This document shows, one piece after another, positions 35,125 to 44,050 of a stretch of 44,760 nucleotides of DNA (position 1 is the first letter of the stretch; every line of letters begins with the position of its first letter). A model generated the notes under the pieces. That model had not been told where the DNA came from. It did not search any database and saw nothing but the letters and a program-made list of their open reading frames with translations. This DNA is from Myxococcota bacterium (lineage in GTDB: Bacteria > Myxococcota_A > UBA796 > CAJQPC01): assembly GCA_023150775.1 (NCBI GenBank), contig JAKLKE010000015.1, positions 1 through 44,760 of the forward strand, written 5' to 3'. The position numbers were made by a program, and so were the translations under genes.

Positions 35125-37563
35125 ATGCGACGGATCGGCGGCTCGTGGGCGCTCAAGGGGTTGGGGTTGGGGCTCGTGGGGCTCCTCACGCCGGAGGCGG
35201 CTTGGGCGACCTGCGCGAAGGTCAGCCTCGGCGCGCGCCTCGCCGACGTGATCGGCGCGGACAGCACAGAGACCGTCACGGCCACCCTGCTCGACGACAC
35301 GGAGCTGTGCTTCGCCGAGGGCTGGGTAGACCCCGAGCCCTTGTCTTGCCTGGTCTTGACCCCAGGCAAGCAGCTCACGATCTCGGTGAGCGACACCGAC
35401 GGCGACAAGACTATCGATCCCATCGAGCTGCCCGGCCTGTACCTCCCGGAGATCCCGTCCTCGGGCAGCCGCTCCACGGTCACGATCAGCGACGCCACCG
35501 TCGTCGGCGAGTGCGCCAGCACGACCACAGGTGGGCCCTCGGCGCGGGTGCTCGTCGAAGGAGACCACCACGTGCGCTTCACCGACGTCGCCTTGAAGGG
35601 CGGCACGGTGTACGGCCTCTACGCCGACGATGGCCTGTTTGAGGTGAGCTTCACCGACCCGCTCAAGGTGTTCGCGGACGGCTTCTACTATTACCCGGCG
35701 GTGAAGCTCGCGGCTGCGGACGCGGACTACACCCAGACCGGCGGCGTGATCTCCAACAACCAAGACACCAGCGCCCTCAAGAGCTACGGCGCGACGGTGC
35801 TGCTCAGCAACGTGGCCTTTGAGAGCAACGGCGGGTCCTTCGTGAGCGGCGGCGCGCTGTTCCTTCAGAACGGCACCGCGACCATCACCGGGGGCAGCTT
35901 CAACCTCAACAAGGCCAAGAGCGGCGGCGCGATCTGGGGCGAGTCCTCGGTGACGCTGACCTTAGACGGCGTGGCCTTCACCGACAACACCGCGGCGGAG
36001 TTTGGCGGCGCCGTGGCCGCGAGCAGCCTCGACACGCTCACGGTGAAGAACGGGACGAGCTTCGTCGGTGACAACGCGCAGCTCGGCGGCGCCATCTGGA
36101 GCGACAGCGGGTCCATCCTCGTCGTCGAGGACGTCAGCTTCTTACGCAACGTCGCCGGGGTCTCTGGCGGGGCGATCTACGCCGGCACCGGCCGCACGGT
36201 CATTGGCAACCCCTCGGGCGCGCCGAGCTTCGTGTCGACCGTCGCCCCGGAGGGCGCGGCGGTCACCTTCGCCTCCCCGAGCTACAGCTCGAGGGTGGAA
36301 GGCGCGATCTTTGAGAACATCCTGGGCGGCTACGCCATCGACGTCAGCGGCGTGGGCTCCTTCCTGTTCCTCTCGGAGCTGATGAGCCCCAACGGCCTCG
36401 GCGCGTACGGCCTGCTGCGGGTCGAGGAGAGCGGGGTGTCGTTGAGCAGCTCAAAGATCACCGGCATCGACGGCGCGGGGACGCCGACGACGCTGCAGAC
36501 CGGCGCGTCGCTCATCGACGTGCAAGGGGGGTGGATCGAGCTCAAGGACACCGTGCTCTGCGGCTTCATCGCCCAGGGTGACACCCAGCCCCTCGTCAAC
36601 CTGGATCGCCTCTCCAGCTCGTCCTCCATCAGCGGGAGCACGTTCATGAACCTGGGCGGCGTCGGCGAGCCCCACCGTGTCGTCGAGATCAACACCATGG
36701 AGGGTGTCTACCTCTACAACAACAGCTTCATCGGGCAAGCGGACGGCGCGCAGGTGGGCGTCTACGCCGAGAGCGTGGGCGGGATCTTCTTGTGGGACAA
36801 CCTCTTCCACCAGCTCAGCGCCGCGCTCATCGTGGAGTCGATCCACCCCCTGACGATCCCCTTTGTCAGCCACAACCTCTACAGCCCCTCCGTCGAGGAG
36901 ACGGCGATCTTCCCCCCGGAGAACACGATCCTCGGGACCGACACGCTCATCGGCGTGGATCCCCTCTTCGTGCGCGCCTTTGACTCGACACGCTGCAGCG
37001 TCTGGCCCTATGTCACCGACGGCTCCCCCGCCGTTGGGCCTGACGTCGGGGTGGCCCATGACGGGCTTGGGGACACCACCCAGATCGGGGCCTGGGGCCT
37101 GCTCCTCGACGGCAACGCGGCGGCTGTGGACACCGACGGCCACACCATCATCGATGACTGCGACGACGCGGACGAGAAGGTCTCTCCCTCGGCGCCGGAG
37201 CGCCCGGGCAACGGCGTCGATGACGACTGCGACGGCGAGGTGGACGAGGGCACCCCAGACACGGGCGACACGGGCGACACCGGCGACACCGGCGACACGG
37301 GCGATGACGACACCGGCGACAAAGACACCGATCTAGAGGTGCGGCCCGACGCCGACGGCGACGGTGTGCCCGACGACGACGACTGCGCCCCGAACGACGA
37401 GGCGCTCGCGCGCGACTGCCCGAGCCGCTTCGTGTACAGCGGCGGCCGACTCGGCTGCGCCGCGGCCCCGTCTGAAGGCCTCTCCGTCGATCCCAGCGCT
37501 GTGGGCCTGCTCATCGTCGCCCTCGCCGGGGCTCGCCGGCGGAGGCCCCCCGCGCTCGTGTAG
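35125..37563 (+). CDS. Secreted beta-helix protein 2
   Basis: An 812-residue protein from ATG 35125, chosen over ATG 35080 because GGGAGA lies 4 bases upstream and a clean signal peptide follows (MRRIGGSWALKGLGLGLVGL, cleavage after AWA). The earlier ATG overlaps the -10 box. Domains in order: a 100-residue N-terminal region shared with its two neighbours; a beta-helix with GG-rich repeats (SGGALFLQNG, FGGAVAASS, GGAIYAGTG); a conserved LMSPNGLGAYGLL; a MopE-type stretch (NGVDDDCDGEVDEG); a TGD repeat linker; DADGDGVPDDDDC; then YSGGRLGC, a hydrophobic helix and RRRRPP. The tail fits a MYXO-CTERM-like sorting signal. It is probably displayed on the cell surface; ligand and function are unknown. 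Confidence 0.85.
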   Translation: MRRIGGSWALKGLGLGLVGLLTPEAAWATCAKVSLGARLADVIGADSTETVTATLLDDTELCFAEGWVDPEPLSCLVLTPGKQLTISVSDTDGDKTIDPIELPGLYLPEIPSSGSRSTVTISDATVVGECASTTTGGPSARVLVEGDHHVRFTDVALKGGTVYGLYADDGLFEVSFTDPLKVFADGFYYYPAVKLAAADADYTQTGGVISNNQDTSALKSYGATVLLSNVAFESNGGSFVSGGALFLQNGTATITGGSFNLNKAKSGGAIWGESSVTLTLDGVAFTDNTAAEFGGAVAASSLDTLTVKNGTSFVGDNAQLGGAIWSDSGSILVVEDVSFLRNVAGVSGGAIYAGTGRTVIGNPSGAPSFVSTVAPEGAAVTFASPSYSSRVEGAIFENILGGYAIDVSGVGSFLFLSELMSPNGLGAYGLLRVEESGVSLSSSKITGIDGAGTPTTLQTGASLIDVQGGWIELKDTVLCGFIAQGDTQPLVNLDRLSSSSSISGSTFMNLGGVGEPHRVVEINTMEGVYLYNNSFIGQADGAQVGVYAESVGGIFLWDNLFHQLSAALIVESIHPLTIPFVSHNLYSPSVEETAIFPPENTILGTDTLIGVDPLFVRAFDSTRCSVWPYVTDGSPAVGPDVGVAHDGLGDTTQIGAWGLLLDGNAAAVDTDGHTIIDDCDDADEKVSPSAPERPGNGVDDDCDGEVDEGTPDTGDTGDTGDTGDTGDDDTGDKDTDLEVRPDADGDGVPDDDDCAPNDEALARDCPSRFVYSGGRLGCAAAPSEGLSVDPSAVGLLIVALAGARRRRPPALV
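37261..37320 (+). repeat. 9-bp coding repeat (Thr-Gly-Asp linker)
   Basis: Five 9-bp units of the form ACSGGCGAC or ACGGGCGAT run from 37261 to 37305, and a sixth follows a 6-bp interruption (37312-37320). They encode a TGD-type acidic linker between the two Asp-rich segments of beta-helix protein 2. Copy number could vary by slippage without breaking the frame. Confidence 0.8.
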
Positions 37564-37609
37564 ACTGAGCGGAGCCGCGCGCCAAGATGGCGGCGGGTGG
37601 AGAAGCCTC

Positions 37610-40156
37610 TTGCCTTCCCGATCCTCAGTCACGCTGGGGCTCGCCTCCGCGCTGCTCGGAGGCCTCACGGGCGACGCCTGGGCGGAGTCGTCGGCGGAGT
37701 CGTCGGCGGATGCGACCGCCGTGTCCATCGCCAAAGACGCAGGGTGGGTCGCGCAGGTCGAGCCTTACTTAGGCAAGGCGGTGACCTTTCTGGTGGCCGA
37801 GGGCTGGGATCCGCGCGGCGAGCTGGACTGCGCTGAGCTGGTCGCGGGCACAAGCTGGACCTTTGAGGTGCAGGACAGCGACGGGAGCGGCGCGCTAGAC
37901 ACGACGCACCTGCCGGGCTTCGCGCTCCGGGCGCCGGGCGTGACCCTCAGCGTGACCGACGCGCAGTTGAGCGGCTGGTGCGTCGAAGGCACCGCCGCCG
38001 ACCCCGAGGCCTACGCCCACCTCATCAGCGACGACGACGGGGTGACGAGCACGCTCACCCGAGTCGGCCTCAGCCAAGACAACCCGGATCCTGACCGAAA
38101 GCTGACCCTGGCCGGGATCTACGGCCTCGCGGGCACCGTTCAAGTCATTGATCAGCACGTCGTCGGCCTGGCGTTCCCGGCGGCCCAGATCCTCGGCGGC
38201 ACCTTCATTCAAGAGGGCGGGAGCTACGTCGGGGGCAGCGCCTCCGCGATCCGCATGTCCGCGGGCACCGTGAGCCTCAACGGGGTCAGCTTCGTGTCGG
38301 GATCGGCCGAGCGAGGGGTGGGTGTAGACGCGCTGGGCGGGGTGCTGCTCCTCTTCGAGAGCAGCTTTGAGGGCGGGACGGCCACCACGGCGGGCGGGGC
38401 CATCGCCGCCCAAGACACGATGGTGAACCTCGACAACGTCAAGCTGCGCTCAAACGTCGCGCCCCTCGGCGGCGGGCTGTGGGCCCAGGGTGGCCTCCTG
38501 ACCATCAAGGACGGCGAGTTTTCGGGCAACGTCGCCTCCGATCGTGGCGGGGCCGTCTCTGTTGACCAGGTCAGCGAGGCCACGATCACGGACTCCAGCT
38601 TCACCGGGAACGGCGCCCCCCTCGGCGGCGGGCTCAGCGCGCGGTCGGTGGAGCGCCTGGAGGTCAGCGACGCTCTGTTTGATGGCGACACCGCGTCGCT
38701 CAAAGGCGGCGGCCTGCACCTGACTCAGGTCAACGCCGCGCGGCTTTGTGGGCTCACCCTGAGCGGGGTCACGGCGACGGTGTCGGGCGGCGCGCTCTAC
38801 GCCACAGACAGCACGATCACCCTCGGCGCAGACGATGGATCCTGCGCGGCGAGCCAGATCAGCGGCGCCGTGGCCCCCGAGGGCGCCGCCTTGAGCTTCT
38901 TCGACACGAGCGACGCCCCCGACGACGTGGGGCTCAGCGCCGTGGGCCTGCAGCTCAGCCAGCTCAACCCTAACTCTGAGGACGGCGACGACCGCAGGAT
39001 CACCCAGGACGAGGCGATCTACGCCAGCACCTCCGGCGCGCTCAGCCTGAGCGGCCTCAGCACCCCGGGTGGAATGGGCGACCTCGCCCTGCTCACGGCG
39101 ATCGAGGGGGAGGTCAGCCTGATCGACGTCGAGGTGCTGGATGAGGGGACCACCTCGTATGCGCAGTTTGTTGCGGTGCAGCAATCGGTGATCGAGCTCA
39201 CCCGACCGGCCTCCGTGGACGTCCAGGGCCTCCGGATCTGCGGCTTCATCGCCGAGGGCGACAGCACGGGGAGCCTGGACATGCTGCGTGTTGACGCCCC
39301 GGTCGGGGACGTGCTCATCGCGCAGAGCGTGCTCTTCGGCGCCGACGCCTTCGGGGCGCTGGTGCGTGTGCTCCCCGATGACTCCGGGCGCAGCGACGCC
39401 GCGGTCACCCTGCGGCACAACACCCTCATCGGCGCGAAGAAGGAGCTCCAGGACGGCGCCAAGATCGACGCCGGGAGCGTCGTGGCCACGGGCAACCTGC
39501 TCAGCCGCCTCGACGTCGGCCTGACCCTGACCGGCCTCAGCGCGAGCGGCCAAGGCGGCGCGGCGGAGATCTACAACCTTTTCAGCGAGAGCGTCTCGAC
39601 GCCGCTGAACGACGCGGACGGCCGCTTGGTGCGGGTTCACGAGAGCTCGACGGACAAGGTGAAGTCCCTTGACCTCGTCCCGGCCTTCACGGAGATCTCC
39701 TGCGCCACGCTCCCTGAGCTCCTGGAGAGCTCCCCGGCGGTGAACGGCGGCGACCCCGAGGGCGCCCGCGACCCCGACGGCTCCATCGCCGACCAGGGCG
39801 CTTTGCCCACCACCCTAGTGGACAGCGACGGCGACGGCTCTTTTGACGTCGATGACTGCGCGCCCGACGACCCGACCCTCGGCGACACCCTTGACGAGAT
39901 CTACGGCGACGGCCTCGACAACGACTGCGACCCGGGCACCGTCGACGACGATCAAGACGGCGACGGACTCCTGCGCGGCACCGACTGCGACGACACCGAC
40001 CCGACGCCTTGCCCTCTGGTGAACGAATATTCCGGCGGCCGCGCCGCGTGTGACTGCGCCTCGGCGCCGGGTGCTATGCCCGCCGCGCCTCGGCGCCTCT
40101 GGCTCGCGCCGCTGCTGCTGGCCGTCTGGCGCCGACGCCGCCGTCAGGGGTGCTGA
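37610..40156 (+). CDS. Secreted beta-helix protein 3
   Basis: The best start is TTG 37610: GGAGAA lies about 5 bases upstream and the product begins with a signal peptide (SRSSVTLGLASALLGGLTGD, cleavage after AWA), giving 848 residues. The longer open frame to 37364 overlaps the previous gene and is not protein-like. It follows the same plan as its neighbours: an N-terminal domain with VAEGWDPRGELDC; beta-helix repeats (AGGAIAAQDT, GGGLWAQGG, SGGALYATD); LSTPGGMGDLALL; MopE-like DSDGDGSFDVDDC and DGLDNDCDPGTVDDD; then YSGGRAACDC, a short hydrophobic helix and RRRRRQGC. It lies 46 bp after the previous stop, so co-transcription is likely. The role on the surface is unknown. Confidence 0.8.
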   Translation: MPSRSSVTLGLASALLGGLTGDAWAESSAESSADATAVSIAKDAGWVAQVEPYLGKAVTFLVAEGWDPRGELDCAELVAGTSWTFEVQDSDGSGALDTTHLPGFALRAPGVTLSVTDAQLSGWCVEGTAADPEAYAHLISDDDGVTSTLTRVGLSQDNPDPDRKLTLAGIYGLAGTVQVIDQHVVGLAFPAAQILGGTFIQEGGSYVGGSASAIRMSAGTVSLNGVSFVSGSAERGVGVDALGGVLLLFESSFEGGTATTAGGAIAAQDTMVNLDNVKLRSNVAPLGGGLWAQGGLLTIKDGEFSGNVASDRGGAVSVDQVSEATITDSSFTGNGAPLGGGLSARSVERLEVSDALFDGDTASLKGGGLHLTQVNAARLCGLTLSGVTATVSGGALYATDSTITLGADDGSCAASQISGAVAPEGAALSFFDTSDAPDDVGLSAVGLQLSQLNPNSEDGDDRRITQDEAIYASTSGALSLSGLSTPGGMGDLALLTAIEGEVSLIDVEVLDEGTTSYAQFVAVQQSVIELTRPASVDVQGLRICGFIAEGDSTGSLDMLRVDAPVGDVLIAQSVLFGADAFGALVRVLPDDSGRSDAAVTLRHNTLIGAKKELQDGAKIDAGSVVATGNLLSRLDVGLTLTGLSASGQGGAAEIYNLFSESVSTPLNDADGRLVRVHESSTDKVKSLDLVPAFTEISCATLPELLESSPAVNGGDPEGARDPDGSIADQGALPTTLVDSDGDGSFDVDDCAPDDPTLGDTLDEIYGDGLDNDCDPGTVDDDQDGDGLLRGTDCDDTDPTPCPLVNEYSGGRAACDCASAPGAMPAAPRRLWLAPLLLAVWRRRRRQGC

Positions 40157-40192
40157 ACGTGAGGTTAAAACAACTAACTTTTGCCCCTGGGC

Positions 40193-40221
40193 TTGCCGCC
40201 GGGCTCGGCCTCTGGGATGCT
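40193..40221 (+). promoter_or_regulatory. Candidate promoter of the OmpA-type gene
   Basis: TTGCCG (40193-40198) and GATGCT (40216-40221) are spaced by exactly 17 bp. They lie just upstream of GGGAGA (40235-40240), a good ribosome site for a start near 40245. Each box departs from consensus by two bases. Confidence 0.35.
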
Positions 40222-40244
40222 GTAGCCGCACGCTGGGAGACTCT

Positions 40245-43200
40245 CTGACTCCGCTCCTCTGGCTCAGCCTGGCCGCGCCCGCCCAGGCCTTCGACGCCCA
40301 CGGCCTCTCCTTGGTCCCCGGCCAAGGAGACCCGACGGACCCATTGCTCGTGTGGCAGCCCTGGACGGCGACCAAGGGCGACTGGGTCGGCGGCATGACC
40401 TTGGAGCTCGCCGACAACCTGCTGTTGGCGACGGTGCAAGACGTCAACCTCGGCGCCGCCTACGAGGTCGCCCCCGTAAACGGCATGGCCGCGGTGAACC
40501 TCACCGGCACCTTCGCCGTGCATGACGGCGTCGGCGTGGCCATCACCGCGCCCCTCTGGCTGGGCCACACCGAAGACCTCAGCGCCTTGGGCGAAGACGC
40601 CCGGGGGTACGGCGGCAGCCTCAACACCGCACGGCTGTGGGTGCCCATCGCCTTGTTGGACGAGGCCGATCGCGGCTTCGGCCTCTCCGTGGTGCCCTTC
40701 TTGGACCTCGGCTGGGGGCTCAACGCGGCGAAGACCCAATACCGCAGCCCCGGAAACGGCCTCGGCTTCTTGATGGCGTTGGGCGTGAGCGGCGGGCCCC
40801 TGCGCCTCTCGGCGAACCTCGGCTTAGAGGCCCACCCGAACAACCTGATCTACCAGCTGCCCGACGACCCCAGCTCCGGCGTCGCCCTGAGCCACCAGGT
40901 GCAAGGCCTCGCCTCGGGGGCCCTCGTCTACCAGACGAAGGGGGCCCTGGCGGTCCACCTGGAGGGCAACTTCGCGCCGAGCCCGGGCTCCCAGGCCGCG
41001 CCCCCGGCGGAGGTGCTGCTGATGGGCTCTCGGCCGATCTCCGAGCGCTGGCGGGGCTGGGTCGGGGCGTCGTCGGCCCTCACCTCGGCGCCCTCGGCGG
41101 CCACCTGGCGGGCCTTCGTCGGCGTGAGCGCCGCCCACCGCGCGCCGCCGCCGGGGCCCGTGGTCGAGGCCGCCCCGGTCTACGGCCCGGATCACCTGCT
41201 CGTCACCGTCGTAGACGCCCAAGGCGCGCCGGTGAACGCCAGCTTGAGCGTGCTCGGCCGCGACGCGCTCACGAACGTGCCCGCCGGAGACGACGGCCAG
41301 GAGCCTCTGCTCTTGGGGCCGGGTCAGGTCGTGCTCGTCGCCGAGGCGCCGGGCTTTGGCCGCCAGCTCCGCGAGATCAACCTCGACCCCGAGGCCTTGA
41401 GCCCGGAGCGGCTGGAGCTCGTGCTGCACCCGGCGACGGGCGGTGAGGTGCTTGAGGTGCGGGTGGTGGACGCCCAAGACCGCGCCGTCACCGACGGGCG
41501 CGTCGTCGTCGGCGCCTTGGAGCTCGGCGACCTCGGCTCTGGCGGCTGGGCCCGGGTCGAGGGCCTGCCCGCCGAGGCCCAGCCTCTGGTCGTCACCGCC
41601 CCCGACTTCGCCCCCGCCGAGGCCCAGGCCCAGCTCAACACCCCCCAGCAGCTCGTCATGGCGCGCCTGCAGGGCTCGGTGCGGGTGACGGTGCGCTCCG
41701 CCGATGGCCCGGCGAGCGACGTGCTGGTGCGGGTGCTCGGCCCCGAGCTGATGGCGCCCCTGCGGCTAGACAACGACGGCCAGCAGACCTTCCAGCTCGC
41801 CCCCGGCGAGTGGACCCTCGCCGCGTCGTCCCCGCGCTTTGGCCTACAAGAACGTGGCCTCGTGATGCCCGCCGACTTCGCGGGGCTCATGGAGGTGGAG
41901 ATCGTGCTCTTGGAGGCGGCGGCCTCGCCGTCGAGCCTCTCTGTGCGTCTTGTGGACCCTGAAGGCGCCGCGGTGGAGGGCGTCGAGGTGCTGCTCGACG
42001 GCCAGCGCATCGGCACCTCGGGCAGCGGCGGGCGCCTCAAGGTCGAGGGACTGCCCCAGGGTGACCATCAGGTGACTGTGCAGGATCCCCGCCTGCGGCC
42101 CATGGAGCCCATCGGCGTCACCCTCGGCCCCCAAGGAAAAGAGCTGCTCGTGCCCCTGGCGTACCTGCCCGGCTCGCTGCGGGTGATGGCCCGCCGGGGA
42201 GACGCCCCCATCCCCGACGCCCGAATTCGTTTCTCGGGCCCCTCCACCTTACCCTCCAGCGCCTTGGGCGCGGACGGTGAGGGCTACTTCACCCTCGACC
42301 CCGGCCTGTGGGTCGTCGCGCTCTCCGCCGAGTCTCTGGGCGTTCAAGAGCGTGAGGTGCTCGTCGAGGCCGATGAGACGTCGCTGCTCGTCATCGACGC
42401 GGTCTTGGCCCCTTCAGAGGAGGGCGCGGCCAAGCTGGCCGTGCGTGTCAACGGCCCCGACGGCGCGCCCTTGGGCGACGTCGGCGTGTTCCTCGACGGC
42501 CAGAGCCTCGGCCGCACCTCCTCCGGCGGCAGCTTGACCATCGACGGCTTAGACCCGGGCGCCCGCCTGCTGCGCCTCGACGGCGGCGAGCTGTACACCG
42601 AGGCCGAGCTCAAGCTCAAGCTCAAGGCCGGAGACAACCGCGCCGAGTCCAAGCTGGCGTATGAGCCCGGCGCGGTCACCGTGCGCGCGGCGGCGGAGTC
42701 TGGCGCGGTGATCGACGCCTTGGTCCGCTTCTTCGGCCCCGAGAACCTGCCCCCGTCGAGCCTCGGCGCGGACGGTGAGCGCACCTTCCACCTTGAGACC
42801 GGCGACTGGGTCGTCGTCGCGTCGTCCCCGGCCTACGGCGTCGAAGAGGAGGACCTCACCGTCAAGCCGGGCAAGAACAACGTCAAGCTGAGCTTCACGC
42901 TCTCCGCCGCCGAGGCCTCGGCCCCCCTGGAGGAGCTGGCGCCGCGGCCGGTCACCGTGCAGGTGAGACGTGTGGACGGCGGGCCCCTCGTCGCCAACGT
43001 GCGCGCCGTGGGCCCCGAGCGGGTGGAGCCCCAGGTCACCGCCATCGACGGGCAGCTCGTGCTCTCGTTGCGGCCCGGCACCTGGGAGATCATCGCCACC
43101 GCCGCCGAGCTCGGCACGGCGCGTAAGACCTTGACGCTCACGCCCAAGCAGACCGAGGCCACCTTGGTCTTTGAGCTCGGCGAACGAAAGGTCGAGGTCA

Positions 43201-43619
43201 ACACCGACTCGGTGAAGATCTTGGAGCAGGTCTTCTTTGACCTCGACAAGTCCACGATCCGCCCCGAGAGCTTCGCCCTGCTCGATCAGGTGGCGAACAC
43301 CCTGCTCTTGAACCCCCAGCTCCGCCGGGTCGAGATCCAGGGCCACACCGACAGCCAAGGCACCGCCGAGTACAACCTCGCGCTCAGCCAGGCCCGCGCC
43401 GAGGCCGTGCGCGCCTACCTCATCCAGCGAGGCGTGGCCGAGTACCGCCTCGTCGCCGTCGGTTACGGCCTCAGCCAGCCCTTGACCCAAGAGACCAGCG
43501 AGTCCAAACGTGCGCTCAACCGCCGCGTGCAGTTCGTGATCTTGGAGCAGGGCGCGGCGAAGGTCGAGGAGGCGCCTGAGACGCCGGTGCCGACGCCGAC
43601 GCCGGTGCCGACGCCCTGA
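40245..43619 (+). CDS. OmpA-family envelope protein with alternating repeat domains
   Basis: About 1,124 residues if translation begins at CTG 40245, next to GGGAGA and giving a short signal-like start (TPLLWLSLAAPAQA, then FDAHG). CTG starts are rare and the exact start is uncertain; the frame is open to 40050, overlapping the previous gene. Residues up to about 300 look like an outer-membrane beta-barrel with alternating hydrophobic strands. From about 310 to 985 two module types alternate: one with LDGQxxGxxxxGGxLxVxGL and one with GPxxLPxxxLGxDGExxFxL followed by Gly-Trp and Glu-rich strands; at least five of the second type can be counted. The last 110 residues are a canonical OmpA peptidoglycan-binding domain (VFFDLDKSTIRPES, GHTDSQGTAEYNLALSQARA, NRRVQFVIL). 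A Thr-Pro tail ends it. It likely links outer membrane and cell wall and may hold the neighbouring surface proteins. Confidence 0.85.
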   Translation: MTPLLWLSLAAPAQAFDAHGLSLVPGQGDPTDPLLVWQPWTATKGDWVGGMTLELADNLLLATVQDVNLGAAYEVAPVNGMAAVNLTGTFAVHDGVGVAITAPLWLGHTEDLSALGEDARGYGGSLNTARLWVPIALLDEADRGFGLSVVPFLDLGWGLNAAKTQYRSPGNGLGFLMALGVSGGPLRLSANLGLEAHPNNLIYQLPDDPSSGVALSHQVQGLASGALVYQTKGALAVHLEGNFAPSPGSQAAPPAEVLLMGSRPISERWRGWVGASSALTSAPSAATWRAFVGVSAAHRAPPPGPVVEAAPVYGPDHLLVTVVDAQGAPVNASLSVLGRDALTNVPAGDDGQEPLLLGPGQVVLVAEAPGFGRQLREINLDPEALSPERLELVLHPATGGEVLEVRVVDAQDRAVTDGRVVVGALELGDLGSGGWARVEGLPAEAQPLVVTAPDFAPAEAQAQLNTPQQLVMARLQGSVRVTVRSADGPASDVLVRVLGPELMAPLRLDNDGQQTFQLAPGEWTLAASSPRFGLQERGLVMPADFAGLMEVEIVLLEAAASPSSLSVRLVDPEGAAVEGVEVLLDGQRIGTSGSGGRLKVEGLPQGDHQVTVQDPRLRPMEPIGVTLGPQGKELLVPLAYLPGSLRVMARRGDAPIPDARIRFSGPSTLPSSALGADGEGYFTLDPGLWVVALSAESLGVQEREVLVEADETSLLVIDAVLAPSEEGAAKLAVRVNGPDGAPLGDVGVFLDGQSLGRTSSGGSLTIDGLDPGARLLRLDGGELYTEAELKLKLKAGDNRAESKLAYEPGAVTVRAAAESGAVIDALVRFFGPENLPPSSLGADGERTFHLETGDWVVVASSPAYGVEEEDLTVKPGKNNVKLSFTLSAAEASAPLEELAPRPVTVQVRRVDGGPLVANVRAVGPERVEPQVTAIDGQLVLSLRPGTWEIIATAAELGTARKTLTLTPKQTEATLVFELGERKVEVNTDSVKILEQVFFDLDKSTIRPESFALLDQVANTLLLNPQLRRVEIQGHTDSQGTAEYNLALSQARAEAVRAYLIQRGVAEYRLVAVGYGLSQPLTQETSESKRALNRRVQFVILEQGAAKVEEAPETPVPTPTPVPTP

Positions 43620-43637
43620 GCGGGGCCTGTGCGCGGG

Positions 43638-43728
43638 GTGAGGTGATCCCTTCGTTGGGCGCAGGCGGAGCTGTGCGCCTTGAGCGGAGCTTAGGCGCGG
43701 AGTGAGGTGATCCCTTCGTTGGGCGCAG
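43638..43728 (+). repeat. 27-bp direct repeat, two copies
   Basis: An identical 27-bp sequence beginning GTGAGGTGATCCCTTCG occurs at 43638-43664 and 43702-43728, 64 bp apart, just after the OmpA-type gene. The spacer contains looser copies of GAGCGGAGC-like words. Nothing here looks like a coding frame; it may be a duplicated regulatory or filler sequence. Confidence 0.85.
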
Positions 43729-43799
43729 GGCGCCGTGGGGGAGCGGTGTGCCTAGGCCCTGAGCGGAGCCGGAGGGCGCCGTGGGGGAGCGGTGTGCCT
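43728..43799 (+). repeat. 26-bp direct repeat, two copies
   Basis: GGGCGCCGTGGGGGAGCGG and the following seven bases occur identically at 43728-43753 and 43774-43799. The first copy abuts the second copy of the 27-bp repeat, so the block looks like stepwise local duplication. Confidence 0.85.
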
Positions 43800-43840
43800 T
43801 AAAAATGACATATTTGTATATGTTCTAAGGATGTATAAAA

Positions 43841-43860
43841 TAGTGGCGATATCGCCACTA
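43841..43860. promoter_or_regulatory. 20-bp perfect palindrome
   Basis: The half-site TAGTGGCGAT is followed directly by its exact complement ATCGCCACTA, with no spacer. It lies in the AT-rich island just after ATGTATAAAA. A perfect 20-bp palindrome with a continuous centre is the form of a dimeric repressor or partition-protein site. The bound protein is unknown. Confidence 0.65.
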
Positions 43861-43987
43861 AATGAATGTGAGGGGGCTTTGATAAACAGGCGGTGTGGCG
43901 TCGCGGCCACGTTGATCTTGGCTCGGTTTGACGGTGGCACGCTGTGGTTAGTAGGGGTGCGGGAGGTCGTGGAGTGATCAGGATGCG

Positions 43988-44013
43988 TGTCGCAAAAATG
44001 AATAAATGCGACA
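43988..44013. promoter_or_regulatory. Inverted repeat with A-rich centre
   Basis: TGTCGCA and TGCGACA flank a 12-nt centre of A and T with one G. The arms are perfect. The layout resembles an operator for a dimeric regulator; as a hairpin it would be weak because of the long loop. Confidence 0.5.
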
Positions 44014-44050
44014 GTTCGTCTGTGTGATGAAAGAAGGTGGACGTCAGATC

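Larger units (their letters stand above)
43800..44050. other. AT-rich intergenic island
   Basis: A sharp local drop in GC within a very GC-rich window, with runs such as AAAAATGACATATTTGTATA. It contains a 20-bp palindrome (43841-43860) and an inverted repeat (43988-44013), both listed separately. A 61-codon rightward frame crosses it (43792-43977) but has no ribosome site and an unconvincing composition, so I do not call a gene. Confidence 0.6.

Noticed and set aside
37565-43771. 13-bp word CTGAGCGGAGCCG shared at 37565 and 43759
   Set aside because: Two short GC-rich matches 6 kb apart are expected by chance in this composition.
43792-43977. 61-codon frame in the AT-rich island
   Set aside because: It starts inside a repeat copy, has no ribosome site and crosses the 20-bp palindrome.
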